From an uncultured Candidatus Saccharibacteria bacterium (GTDB lineage Bacteria > Patescibacteriota > Saccharimonadia > Saccharimonadales > Saccharimonadaceae), in the NCBI GenBank assembly GCA_947307225.1, contig CAMZIL010000005.1, forward strand, positions 1 through 64,000: a stretch of DNA of 64,000 bases, in the 5' to 3' direction. Of the stretch, positions 16,428 through 24,903 are shown in pieces. The notes under the pieces were generated by a model. The model was not told where the DNA came from. It ran no database searches and saw only the letters and a program-made list of their open reading frames with translations. A program made the position numbers and the translations under genes. Numbering within the stretch: the stretch's first letter is position 1; each line of letters opens with the position of its first letter.

Positions 16428-16645
16428 TGCAGATTTCTGTGCGCGTTAAACCTGGCGTAAAGGGTGCGACGCGCCTTGAAAAACAAGAAGACGGCAGCTA
16501 TGTCGCCTTTTTGCATGCCCGCGCTCATGACGGGGAGGCGAACAAGGCTTTGCTTGAACTGATTTCCGACGAGTTTAAAGTGCCAAAAACTCAGATTGAA
16601 ATTGTTGCTGGCGCCAAGTCGCGCGACAAAGTCATTTCGTTATAA
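16427..16645 (+). CDS. DUF167 / YggU family protein
   Basis: 72 aa. Matches the small YggU fold: ISVRVKPGVKGATRL at the start, the central ARAHDGEANKALLELISDEF, and IVAGAKSRDKVI at the end. Function of the family is unknown. Translationally coupled to galU by a one-base stop/start overlap. Confidence 0.9.
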   Translation: MQISVRVKPGVKGATRLEKQEDGSYVAFLHARAHDGEANKALLELISDEFKVPKTQIEIVAGAKSRDKVISL

Positions 16646-16689
16646 AAATAACCATAAAAAGCATCTACAATAATTAGCCACGAGCATGA

Positions 16690-16695
16690 TAAAAT
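16690..16695 (+). promoter_or_regulatory. -10 box of surface-protein gene
   Basis: TAAAAT about 28 nt before the ATG at 16724, with a weak -35. A GTGGAG Shine-Dalgarno at 16712-16717 places the start codon. Confidence 0.45.
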
Positions 16696-16723
16696 AGACA
16701 TTAGTAAATAAGTGGAGTTACTA

Positions 16724-19678
16724 ATGAAAAGAATGAAGCGCCAAAGCGTTTGGCGAAGCAGGGCTTATGTGCTGTCTGTATTAGTATTTACAGTCAGTTT
16801 TATTACATCTCTCGCTTCAACTACTTCCGTAATTGCGGAAGCAGCAAAATTTAAAATTAAAGCAGCTGAAATTACTACAATGTCGGCTGGCGCAACTGGT
16901 GCTATCACCGGGTTCGACGATTCAACAATCGCGAGCGAGGTGTCTTTCTATAAGCTTAACGACAGTGCAACTTTCAAGGTAACGCTCGAGAATACCGACT
17001 CAGTTGACCATGTCATTAAGGGTATTTCCGATAATAATTCGAACGAAAACATCTCGTATTCTTATGATAATCACGCAGATGAAACCATTACGGCTGGCAG
17101 CGCATTCGACTTTGTCTTTACGGCTAAATATGTTAAGTCCGTGGCCGACATGAGCAAGCGCGCTCAGAGTCTAAGCGTCGAGTTCGCAATCCAGTTTACA
17201 GACATCGCTGAGCCAGAGACTATTAGCATCACTCCAAATACGCACGACGGTATAACGGGCAGCGTCATTATTCTTTCTATTTCGTCGCTCGGCCTAATTG
17301 TCTGCGCAGTTATTTTCATCAAGAATCACAAGCAGTCCACTAAGGCTCTCGGTGTCGCAGCGACTGTTATTGCGGCGGCTGTTATCGCTACGAGCGTCAG
17401 CGCTATTGCTACTGAAGTAAACTCCTTTACTCTAACTACGAACTACGGCCTCTACGACAAGGTCGTTGTCAGTTATGGCGATAATGACTATATTGTCGAC
17501 TACGGCAAGACACTCGAGGAAGCTGATGAAATTGAGATTCCGGGCGTGACTGGCCAAAGCTTCGTCGGCTGGCAGGACGAGGATGGCAACGATATTGATC
17601 CTACGGCTCCAATTACTGAAGACATTACAATTTTTGCCAAGACGAATATGAATCATTACTCAATCGCCTTCGATAAAAACGAAAGTGCTGCTACTGGCGA
17701 GATGAATTCGCTCGATGCTATATATGGCACACCTGTCACTTTAACTGGCAACGCATTTTCTTGGACTGGCCACACCTTCGCTGGCTGGGCCACCACGCCG
17801 ACTGGTGATGTCGCTTACGCGGATGGGGAAGAGGTCAATAATCTTACTGCCGAGAATAACGGCACAGTCACGCTTTATGCGAAGTGGGAAGATGAGACTC
17901 TCGTTCTTAACTTTAACGGTAATGGCCGCAAATTCTCTAATGGTGCGGGCGTAAATACTGTTAAGGTAACCGGCACCTGTGGTGATTCTTATACTCGTGC
18001 ACGTCAGAAATTCTCACATACACCTAATATCGATGACAATGGCGTACGCAACGGCGACTACGCGACATACATCCAAGATATCGATGTCGTTACGTTCCCG
18101 GGCGCCGCAAAACTTCATGCGGAAATCCAGTATAGCACTCAGACAGATAAAGATTGGCTATATGTTATTAAGGGCGTGTATACTGGCACGGTGTCGCAGT
18201 ATATATATGACAGCAATAAGCTCGCTGGGTATAATGGCGGGAATGACACTATGCGGACGGCATCTTTGGATATTCCAGGCGACACTGCATCCTTTGTCTT
18301 CTATTCGGATTACATGACTAACTATTATGGCTATTATGCAGTGATTGAGGCCTACGACGAAAACGATAATCTCATCGGTAGCCCGGTCGCAGACTGTAAT
18401 CGCGAGGTTTATTCTGGCGCATTCGAAGACTTGCCGACTGGCAACTATTTCTTCAAGGGGTGGTCTGAGGACATTAATGATGAGAGAGGCCTATATACGA
18501 ATATGGCCGACATTCGCGATCATGTTCCAGGCGTAGTTGGCCAAACTAAGACTCTCTATGCAATCTATGAGCAGCTTTATACTATAAAGTACGACGGTAA
18601 TGGTAGTACTACCGGTACTATGGGGGAAGCATTTACGAAGAGCGGCATGCATAAAGGCGAGTACTATTATTTGAACGCACCTAATTTCCTGCGCGACGAT
18701 TATGGCTTCATTGGTTGGAGTATGGATAAAAATGCTCAGCCGGGTGGCAGCTCAAAGATTTATGGTCCGAACGAGATGATTACGCTTAATCAGACCATTA
18801 CGGACGGCGCCGTGAATGACGGCGAAATCATCATGTATGCAATTTGGGCGCCGAAGAGTACGACCTATACCTTGCAGACCTTTAATGCGACTACGTTTGA
18901 GCTGACGAATCCGAATACGACCATAACGGCATTGACGGATACGCGCGATGGCCAAACCTATGCTGTTGCAAAATTGGCAGACGGCAAATGGTGGATGATT
19001 GAAAACTTGCGCTTCAACCCGACGGGCAAGGAATTGAATGATGAGAATACGAACCATCCAACTGCGTCGTTTGTAAACACGGCGAAGAATCTTACTACTC
19101 TAACAACTCCGGCTGCATGCGGCGATGATGGCCAGTATACCTCCGGTTGTATTAACAAGTATTCGCTTTTGATTTCCGATATTAATTCCGAGAGTACTCC
19201 TTCGCCAACGGCGACGAGTGGTCAGACCTATGAGTTTGGCGCACACTATAACTGGTACACTGCTACGGCTGGAAATGGTGCATATAGTGTCACGAACTTT
19301 AATGAAGTCACGGGTGATCTTTGCCCAGCTGGCTGGCGCCTTCCATCTAATCATTATACTGATTCGACCAAGTCTGATTTCTCGCAGCTTGATTTGGCGC
19401 TTGGCGGTAATGGCGCTATTCAATATCACGGCAATTATTCCGAAACGGAAACAAGCTATCCGAACAACTTTACCTATGCCGGTAAAGCTATCAGCCGCGT
19501 TAAAATTGAAGTCGGGCAGCGTAGTACTAATGGACAATACTGGGGCAGAACTAGTGGCCGCTCGGAAGAGTACGCCTCCTACTATCTCGTATCAATTTCG
19601 AAGAACGATATCCATTATTCTGACCAGGGGTATTTAGCGAAATCTTCATATCTTCCAATCCGCTGTCTAGCGCAGTGA
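16724..19678 (+). CDS. Large surface protein: InlB-type repeats and FISUMP domain
   Basis: 984 aa from ATG 16724. Residues 1-45 are a signal peptide or anchor. About 46-165 is an outer domain also found in the 42749 protein. At 170-175 lies TPNTHD, followed by a hydrophobic helix, a basic KNHKQ stretch, and a second hydrophobic segment ending near 228. This gives a membrane hairpin with both flanks outside. Then come InlB/Listeria-Bacteroides-type repeats (GQSFVGWQDEDG; GHTFAGWATTP with LYAKWED; GFIGWSMDKNA) and a CUB-like stretch (about 400-555). The C-terminus is a FISUMP domain: DGQTYAVAKLADGKWWMIEN, GDLCPAGWRLPSN, YLPIRCLAQ. Probable adhesin on the cell surface. It stands alone and ends in a strong terminator. 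Confidence 0.85.
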   Translation: MKRMKRQSVWRSRAYVLSVLVFTVSFITSLASTTSVIAEAAKFKIKAAEITTMSAGATGAITGFDDSTIASEVSFYKLNDSATFKVTLENTDSVDHVIKGISDNNSNENISYSYDNHADETITAGSAFDFVFTAKYVKSVADMSKRAQSLSVEFAIQFTDIAEPETISITPNTHDGITGSVIILSISSLGLIVCAVIFIKNHKQSTKALGVAATVIAAAVIATSVSAIATEVNSFTLTTNYGLYDKVVVSYGDNDYIVDYGKTLEEADEIEIPGVTGQSFVGWQDEDGNDIDPTAPITEDITIFAKTNMNHYSIAFDKNESAATGEMNSLDAIYGTPVTLTGNAFSWTGHTFAGWATTPTGDVAYADGEEVNNLTAENNGTVTLYAKWEDETLVLNFNGNGRKFSNGAGVNTVKVTGTCGDSYTRARQKFSHTPNIDDNGVRNGDYATYIQDIDVVTFPGAAKLHAEIQYSTQTDKDWLYVIKGVYTGTVSQYIYDSNKLAGYNGGNDTMRTASLDIPGDTASFVFYSDYMTNYYGYYAVIEAYDENDNLIGSPVADCNREVYSGAFEDLPTGNYFFKGWSEDINDERGLYTNMADIRDHVPGVVGQTKTLYAIYEQLYTIKYDGNGSTTGTMGEAFTKSGMHKGEYYYLNAPNFLRDDYGFIGWSMDKNAQPGGSSKIYGPNEMITLNQTITDGAVNDGEIIMYAIWAPKSTTYTLQTFNATTFELTNPNTTITALTDTRDGQTYAVAKLADGKWWMIENLRFNPTGKELNDENTNHPTASFVNTAKNLTTLTTPAACGDDGQYTSGCINKYSLLISDINSESTPSPTATSGQTYEFGAHYNWYTATAGNGAYSVTNFNEVTGDLCPAGWRLPSNHYTDSTKSDFSQLDLALGGNGAIQYHGNYSETETSYPNNFTYAGKAISRVKIEVGQRSTNGQYWGRTSGRSEEYASYYLVSISKNDIHYSDQGYLAKSSYLPIRCLAQ

Positions 19679-19691
19679 TAGATACGTAAAA

Positions 19692-19718
19692 AAAGAACCG
19701 CTTAAAGCGGTTCTTTTT
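19692..19718. terminator. Bidirectional rho-independent terminator
   Basis: AAAGAACCGCTT-AA-AGCGGTTCTTTTT between the convergent surface-protein gene and rarA, whose stop codon overlaps it. Confidence 0.9.
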
Positions 19719-20892
19719 ATAGGATTTTTTCGTCTTTAATCTCGTCTGGCAAATAGTTCTTGTCGAGCTTGAAGCCGGCTTCCCATTTTTGGCCTTCGCC
19801 AAAGCCGAGCTCTTTCATGAGCTTCGTTGGGGCATTGCGGAGCCAAATCGGCACTGGCAAGCCCATCGTGCGGCGCGCCAAATCTTGCGCCTTGTACCAA
19901 GCATCGGTCGTCTCGCGGGACTTCTTTGCCTTCGCAAGCGCAGTTGTGACGTGCGCGAGAATGAGACCACTCTCTGGCATACCGATTCGCTCGACCGCCA
20001 TGAAAGCATTGAGCGCAAGGTCGAGTGCACCGTTGCCGGCTAGACCAATATCCTCGGAAGCGAAAATCACCATGCGGCGTGCGACGAACTTCGGATCTTC
20101 GCCGGCATTCAGCATGCGCGCGAGATAATACAGCGCCGCATCGGCATCGCCGCCACGCATCGATTTAATAAACGCAGAAATATTATCGTAATGATTGTCA
20201 CCTTTTTTATCGTAGCCTGGGACTTTGCGACCGGCCGCTTCGAGTACTTCCTGCACGCCAACTTTTTGCGAGAGGCTGAGCGCAAGTTCGAGATCGCCAA
20301 GCGCAGAGCGGGCGTCGCCGCCAGACAGTTCGGCGAGATAATCGATCGCCGCGGCGGTCACGCGCTTCGTGGCCTTTTCAGCCTTAATCGCGCGCTTGAG
20401 GACGGTAATAATATCGTCTTTGCTGAGATGCTTCACGGTGACGACACGGCTGCGAGAAAGTAGCGGGGAAATCACCTCAAAGCTCGGGTTCTCGGTCGTC
20501 GCGCCAATGAGGGTAATCAGGCCAGATTCGACATGCGGTAAAAATGCATCCTGCTGCGCCTTGTTGAAACGGTGGATTTCATCCACGAACAGCACGGTGC
20601 GCTGCTTTAGATTCCAGTTTCGGCGAGCCTGTTCGACGACCTTTTCGACGTCTTTTTTACCGCTCGTCACCGCGGAAATCTCAACAAAATCCGCCTTGAA
20701 CTCATTCGCAATAATGCGCGCGAGTGTTGTCTTGCCGGTCCCTGGAGGGCCCCAGAAAATAATGTTTACTGGCTCTTGTTTACGGACGATTTCGGTCAAG
20801 ATTTTGCCATCGCCAATAATATCATCTTGTCCCACCACCTCATCGAGCGTCTTTGGACGCATTCGTTCAGCGAGCGGGATTCTATTGTCCAT
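19717..20892 (-). CDS. rarA: Replication-associated recombination protein A (RarA/MgsA)
   Basis: 391 aa AAA+ clamp-loader-like ATPase acting at stalled forks. PLAERMRPKTLDEVVGQDDI at the N-terminus, Walker A GPPGTGKTTLAR, Walker B LFVDEIHRFNKAQQDA, sensor 1 LIGATTENPSFEV, sensor 2 GGDARSALGDLELAL, then the family-typical C-terminal tetramer domain (SMRGGDADAALYYLARML, RRMVIFASEDIGLA). Full length. Its start lies inside the end of the upstream Nudix gene (11-nt overlap), so the two are translationally coupled. Confidence 0.96.
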   Translation of the reverse strand: MDNRIPLAERMRPKTLDEVVGQDDIIGDGKILTEIVRKQEPVNIIFWGPPGTGKTTLARIIANEFKADFVEISAVTSGKKDVEKVVEQARRNWNLKQRTVLFVDEIHRFNKAQQDAFLPHVESGLITLIGATTENPSFEVISPLLSRSRVVTVKHLSKDDIITVLKRAIKAEKATKRVTAAAIDYLAELSGGDARSALGDLELALSLSQKVGVQEVLEAAGRKVPGYDKKGDNHYDNISAFIKSMRGGDADAALYYLARMLNAGEDPKFVARRMVIFASEDIGLAGNGALDLALNAFMAVERIGMPESGLILAHVTTALAKAKKSRETTDAWYKAQDLARRTMGLPVPIWLRNAPTKLMKELGFGEGQKWEAGFKLDKNYLPDEIKDEKIL

Positions 20893-21880
20893 ATTTTTCC
20901 TTCATAACGCGCTTAGCTTCGCGTAGGATTGCGAGTTCGCGGACAGTAAAGAACTTCATTTGGTAGATTTTGTCGCTCGTGTCGATCGCCTCTAGCGCGC
21001 TGATAGCGGCATCAATATCGTCATACCATTCTAGCTGGAAACCGTCCTCGATTTCGTCCTCCATCAGATTGGCGCCAACGAACTTGCCGGCGCGTGCAAT
21101 GAATGCGTAGGATACATTATATTGGGTGAATTTATGGCGGGTTTCGTGCGTGTAGCCAAGCGGAATAATATCGTGAATCTCGTAGCCGGCTTCTTCGTGG
21201 ACTTCGCGACGGAGCGCCTCTTCGATTAACTCGCCCTCGTCGATGCCGCCGCCGGGCAGCTTGTAGCAGCCGCGGTTCGTGGAGTTGATCAGGGCAACGC
21301 GGCCATTCTCGTCAAACATGACAGCGCGTGCTGCGGTGCGCGTAATGAAACTTGCCTCATCGCCGTCTTCTGGTAGACCGAAATCTTTATCGCGGAAGCG
21401 CGCGATGCAGTGGTCCGGCGTGTAGTTTACTTTGTAATCTTTCAATTCATTATGCTCGTCGTAGCGGAAATAAGAATCCGTTTTCTTTCCACGCAAAGCG
21501 TCTGGCATCCAATGGATGGCGTCACTCCACATTTTGTTGTACGGAATATCGTTGACCGAGCACCATTCTGGCGCGAGCTCAGGCGTTTCGGTCGGCTCGC
21601 CCTCAAAATCATCGGAAACATAGACATGCATGATATCGGTTTCAGGCTGGCCCTTATAATAAAGATCGCGGAAAATAACCTGCGCAACCTCTTCGCAAGC
21701 GTTCACCTTGATGCCGACCTCTTCGGCGGTTTCGCGAATTGCGGCCTGTTTTGGCGTCTCGCCTGGCTCGACTTTTCCGCCGGGCGTCACAAGCTTGCCG
21801 GCGCCAAAACCAGTCTTCTTTACGCCGAGTAAAACCTTGCCGTCGCGCCTCAAAAGCGTCTGCGCCAAATGTCTAATCAT
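20882..21880 (-). CDS. Tandem Nudix hydrolase (two Nudix domains)
   Basis: 332 aa with two complete Nudix boxes. The first, GGKVEPGETPKQAAIRETAE followed by EVGI (about 34-57), is preceded by LLGVKKTGFGAGKLVTPGG. That context resembles human MTH1 and suggests oxidised-nucleotide sanitation. The second, GGGIDEGELIEEALRREVHE then EAGY, lies near 218-241. The linker contains a DUF-like segment (SDAIHWMPDALRGK). A GAGGAGG Shine-Dalgarno precedes the ATG, and rarA overlaps its end, which fits a nucleotide-pool or genome-maintenance role. The substrates are inferred from box context only. Confidence 0.9.
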   Translation of the reverse strand: MIRHLAQTLLRRDGKVLLGVKKTGFGAGKLVTPGGKVEPGETPKQAAIRETAEEVGIKVNACEEVAQVIFRDLYYKGQPETDIMHVYVSDDFEGEPTETPELAPEWCSVNDIPYNKMWSDAIHWMPDALRGKKTDSYFRYDEHNELKDYKVNYTPDHCIARFRDKDFGLPEDGDEASFITRTAARAVMFDENGRVALINSTNRGCYKLPGGGIDEGELIEEALRREVHEEAGYEIHDIIPLGYTHETRHKFTQYNVSYAFIARAGKFVGANLMEDEIEDGFQLEWYDDIDAAISALEAIDTSDKIYQMKFFTVRELAILREAKRVMKEKYGQ

Positions 21881-21889
21881 AATCCTCCT

Positions 21890-22558
21890 CTAGGCGCCAA
21901 GTGGCCTAGTTCTTAAGATATATAATACCCCATTTACGAAGCCCCAGTCCAGGCTGATCGGCTCACCAATCGCCTTTTCGGCCTTACGTATTGCACGGTA
22001 AAGCGTCTGGACTTGTTCAGCCTCTAGGTAGGTCTGCTCCTCGTCGCTTTCAAGCGAAACGGTGCCGTCGCGCTTGTCTAGAAGTATCATCTCTGGCTCA
22101 TCGTCGTCGCCGAGTACACTGTTGCTGGCCCAGAGGCTGGTTTCGATTAAGACCTCGTCATGAGCCCCGGTATATGGGTTTTGCGAATAAATCGTGCCCA
22201 TGAGCTCGCCGTCCAGATATTCCTGAACAATCACGGCGCAGGGCTGCCAACGCTTGGCGGCATCTGCCTGCAGGGAAATAACGGTGTCAATCAATTCGTC
22301 GCGCGCAACCGGAACTCTAACTTCGCCTGCCAAATTATCCGGAATTGGGGAAGTGCGAACGACGCATTTATCGAGCTGCAATCTGTCATATTCGCGCAAA
22401 ATCTCGTTACTCAGACCGTATCCGACGTGCTTGTCGATTGGTATGACAAAGCCGCGCGCGATTTTTAGCTCGGTGCGCATGGTTTTTGCGAGATATGATC
22501 CCAGTTTGCCGACGATCTTCACGTCGTCGCTAGAATCGAGCATTAACAGATTGCCCAT
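21890..22558 (-). CDS. Stand-alone PPDK/PEP-synthase-type ATP-grasp domain protein
   Basis: 222 aa from ATG 22558 (MGNLLML). The track's longer start runs through the promoter. The protein matches the N-terminal ATP-binding domain of pyruvate phosphate dikinase and PEP synthase: CVVRTSPIPDNLAGEV, IVQEYLDGELMGTIYSQNP, VLIETSLWASNSVLG, and the end SLDWGFVNGVLYILRTRPL. The phosphohistidine and PEP-binding domains are absent. It may be a phosphotransfer enzyme on another substrate or a remnant. The -10 TATAAT (22571-22566, minus) ends 7 nt before the ATG: leaderless. The Nudix gene follows after 9 nt with its own Shine-Dalgarno. Confidence 0.75.
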   Translation of the reverse strand: MGNLLMLDSSDDVKIVGKLGSYLAKTMRTELKIARGFVIPIDKHVGYGLSNEILREYDRLQLDKCVVRTSPIPDNLAGEVRVPVARDELIDTVISLQADAAKRWQPCAVIVQEYLDGELMGTIYSQNPYTGAHDEVLIETSLWASNSVLGDDDEPEMILLDKRDGTVSLESDEEQTYLEAEQVQTLYRAIRKAEKAIGEPISLDWGFVNGVLYILRTRPLGA

Positions 22559-22565
22559 GGGGTAT

Positions 22566-22609
22566 ATTATACCATAGATATTGACTTTTTTGGCATTTTG
22601 TGCTATAAT
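22566..22609. promoter_or_regulatory. Divergent promoter pair
   Basis: Plus: TTGACT (22581-22586), 17 nt, TGCTATAAT (-10 at 22604-22609). Minus: TATAAT (22571-22566) toward the ATP-grasp gene. Same design as the 42-bp modules but 44 bp long. Confidence 0.75.
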
Positions 22610-22627
22610 GAATATATTCCCATTATG

Positions 22628-22653
22628 TGGCTCTGGGAGAGCCAAGATTTTTT
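22628..22653 (+). terminator. Terminator-like hairpin in 5' leader (possible attenuator)
   Basis: GGCTCT-GGG-AGAGCC followed by AAGA and six T residues, between the strong promoter and the start codon at 22675. It would end transcription before the gene unless disrupted. An AAAGGATGG Shine-Dalgarno follows it. Confidence 0.45.
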
Positions 22654-22674
22654 CAAAGAAAGGATGGTAGCTTT

Positions 22675-23313
22675 ATGGCAACATCGATTAACGAACTGGA
22701 ACTCAAGGTACAGGCTGCTGAGGAGAAATTCTCACAGCGTTCAGATGATCTCGCGGAGGCTCAGGCAAATCTGGCTAATGCCCAGAATGCGTTCAGACTC
22801 GCGCAGCAGAATGAAGGTGAGGCTCGTAAGCAGCTCGACGAGGCCAACAAGGCTCTCGCGGCAGCAAAGGCGGCTCAGGCACAGCTGAAGGAGGATATCG
22901 AGAAGGCCTCGGAACGACCGGCGCCGGTAATCTCAGCGGAAGCGGCGATCGAATCATTCGAGAGCAGTCAGCAGAGATACAGTATCACGGCGGAGGAGAT
23001 CTTCGCCGGCAAGCCGATTCCTCCCGCACAGCCCGCCCCGCAGTCCGTGGTCGCCCCCGTCGTAGAGACCCCTAAGAAGTCTCAGACGACGGTCTCGGCA
23101 GCAGAGATCTTCGCGGCTGCAGAGAAGGCTCCGGCTCCTCAGGCTGTTGAACAGGCGCCTGCGCCTGCACCCGTCGTTGTCGCCGAAGCAAACGACGAGG
23201 CAGCCGAAGAGGAAGCTGAAGAAGGTGAAGACGACGAATCTGAGTCGGCCACCAAGACGAGTCTTCTCGACGTAGGTCGTAACTACTATAACGACCCCGA
23301 CGAGATTGAGTAA
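22675..23313 (+). CDS. Coiled-coil, Pro/Ala-rich acidic protein, unknown
   Basis: 212 aa from ATG 22675 (MATSINELEL), preceded by AAAGGATGG. The track start adds residues upstream of the Shine-Dalgarno. Residues 5-80 are a continuous coiled coil (KVQAAEEKFSQRSDDLAEAQ and on). A Pro/Ala-rich linker with a repeated motif follows: ITAEEIFAGKP near 105 and VSAAEIFAAAE near 142. Next comes an acidic run (EEEAEEGEDDESE) and a NYYNDPDEIE tail. No signal peptide. Codon choice differs from its neighbours: CCC and CCG prolines, CGA and AGA arginines. That may mean transfer or different expression. Strong consensus promoter and its own terminator. Function unknown. Confidence 0.8.
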   Translation: MATSINELELKVQAAEEKFSQRSDDLAEAQANLANAQNAFRLAQQNEGEARKQLDEANKALAAAKAAQAQLKEDIEKASERPAPVISAEAAIESFESSQQRYSITAEEIFAGKPIPPAQPAPQSVVAPVVETPKKSQTTVSAAEIFAAAEKAPAPQAVEQAPAPAPVVVAEANDEAAEEEAEEGEDDESESATKTSLLDVGRNYYNDPDEIE

Positions 23314-23349
23314 TCCCTCAAACAAGAACCCATCCACCGCGTAAGCAAA

Positions 23350-23380
23350 AAACCACTGCAGTCTGACTGCGGTGGTTTTA
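23350..23380. terminator. Rho-independent terminator
   Basis: AAACCACTGCAG-TCTGA-CTGCGGTGGTTTT, with A-rich left and T-rich right flanks. It serves the coiled-coil gene and probably the convergent SPFH gene. Confidence 0.85.
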
Positions 23381-23396
23381 ATTTTGCCCAAAATTA

Positions 23397-24137
23397 TTAA
23401 GCTTTGAAGATATTTTTGATATCGTTTGGAAGCATAATTACGGTCTTCTGGCTTGGATCGGAAGAGATCTTTTCAAGCGTTTGAAGAGTACGGATTTGGA
23501 TACCGCCTGGCGTATTGGCGAGCAAGTGTGCAGCCTCGGCAACGCTCTTTGCAGCAGATTTTTCACCTTCTGCAACGATGATTGCGGCGCGGCGCTCGCG
23601 CTCAGCCTCTGCCTGCTTTGCCATGGCGCGCTTCATATCGCCTGGGAGCTCGATGTTCTGGAGCTTCACGTTCTCGATGTCGATACCCCACTTATCGGTT
23701 TCCTTGTCGACGATCTCCTTGATCTGGGCGGAAATCTCATCACGCTTTGAGAGGAGCTCATCAAGCTCGAAGTTACCGGTGATATCGCGGAGAGCAGCCT
23801 GCGCGAAGTTGGTGGTTGCATAGATGTAGTTCGTAGTCTCGAGCAAAGCCTTTGCTGGATCTAGTACGCGGAAGTAGACGATAGCATCGACGCCGACCGT
23901 GACGTTATCCTTGGTGATGACTTCCTGCTTTGGCACGTCGATAGGCGTGGAACGTACATCGACGCGAGACATGGTCTGTAGATATGGGATAATCACACGA
24001 AGACCTGGCTGCTTGATGCCGGTGTATTTACCAAGCGTAAAGACGACGCCGCGCTCGAATTGGCGCACGACGCGACAGCCTGGCAGGATCACGAGCAGGA
24101 TCACGAAGACGATTACAGTTAATATTACCGCTGGCAT
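23397..24137 (-). CDS. SPFH/Band 7 (stomatin-like, slipin) membrane protein
   Basis: 246 aa. N-terminal membrane segment (about 3-22), then the Band 7 domain: RVVRQFERGVVFTLGKYTG, PGLRVIIPYLQTM, VDVRSTPIDVPKQEVITKDN, and a charged helix KRAMAKQAEAERERRAAIIV followed by AEGEKSAAKSVAEAA. This is the organisation of slipins, which form oligomers in membrane microdomains. Slipins are often paired with NfeD, but no nfeD gene is present here. AAGGAGG Shine-Dalgarno, with a TATAAT about 25 nt upstream (24168-24163, minus). Confidence 0.94.
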   Translation of the reverse strand: MPAVILTVIVFVILLVILPGCRVVRQFERGVVFTLGKYTGIKQPGLRVIIPYLQTMSRVDVRSTPIDVPKQEVITKDNVTVGVDAIVYFRVLDPAKALLETTNYIYATTNFAQAALRDITGNFELDELLSKRDEISAQIKEIVDKETDKWGIDIENVKLQNIELPGDMKRAMAKQAEAERERRAAIIVAEGEKSAAKSVAEAAHLLANTPGGIQIRTLQTLEKISSDPSQKTVIMLPNDIKNIFKA

Positions 24138-24183
24138 TATAACCTCCTTTTTTCTTTATTCTATTATAGCAAAAATCTTAAGT

Positions 24184-24903
24184 TTATTTGGTCGACAAAC
24201 CGGCATCCATCATGCGTTTGACTTCTTTGTAGTCGTTGTCGGTATTCCAGTTCCCGGCAAAACCGCTAGTCTTAAACTTGTCGAATACGAAATATGGCAC
24301 GCCGCCATTGGTTTTTGACAACGCCTTTTTAGTATTAGCATCAAGCTCCTTGGCTGTCTCGTGGTTCTCCATACAGCTGACAAGCTTGTCGCGGTCGATG
24401 CTTTCTAGGCCGTCGGCAATATCGTAGAAGTAGCCGTTATCTAGATTTGGGATCTTTTCGGCATAGCGATCGACGCCGATACCTTTGGAGTGATAATCGG
24501 CATATAGCTTTGCGATTAAGGCGTAGTAGTAGCTCCAGAAATCACCTTGCTTTGCAGCGCAATAGGCCGCCTCGCCAGCTGGTCGGCTATTATCGGAGTG
24601 GCCGTTCTCGTAGTTCATGTCGGTGACGCGAATCTCGAAGAGAACATTATGGTTGTCGATGTATTCCTTTTTCCAGCTATCATAATGCGCTGAAACGGCA
24701 TCGGAGAACTTGTCGCAGTACGGGCAAAAGATGTCAGTATACATCGCGAAATGATGTTTTGCGGTCTCGGCGTTACCGATTGTCATCTTATCGTTCCAGG
24801 ACGTCATGTCTGGTGGCGCTGGATTAAGCGCATTGAAGATGATGATCCCAAAGAATAGCCCTACGACGGCTACTAAAAGGCCGATTCTAATGGCTTTTTG
24901 CAT
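24184..24903 (-). CDS. DsbA-like thiol oxidoreductase
   Basis: 239 aa. Signal anchor (about 5-27), then a thioredoxin-fold domain with the active site FCPYCDKFSDAV and the cis-proline GGVPYFVFDKF. The inserted helical domain (SYYYALIAKLYADYH) is of DsbA/DSBA-thioredoxin type. Expected role is disulfide formation outside the membrane, which suits the Cys-bearing secreted proteins of this window. It is the third gene of a tight operon and overlaps the CxxC membrane protein by 17 nt, which may be its redox partner. Confidence 0.9.
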   Translation of the reverse strand: MQKAIRIGLLVAVVGLFFGIIIFNALNPAPPDMTSWNDKMTIGNAETAKHHFAMYTDIFCPYCDKFSDAVSAHYDSWKKEYIDNHNVLFEIRVTDMNYENGHSDNSRPAGEAAYCAAKQGDFWSYYYALIAKLYADYHSKGIGVDRYAEKIPNLDNGYFYDIADGLESIDRDKLVSCMENHETAKELDANTKKALSKTNGGVPYFVFDKFKTSGFAGNWNTDNDYKEVKRMMDAGLSTK

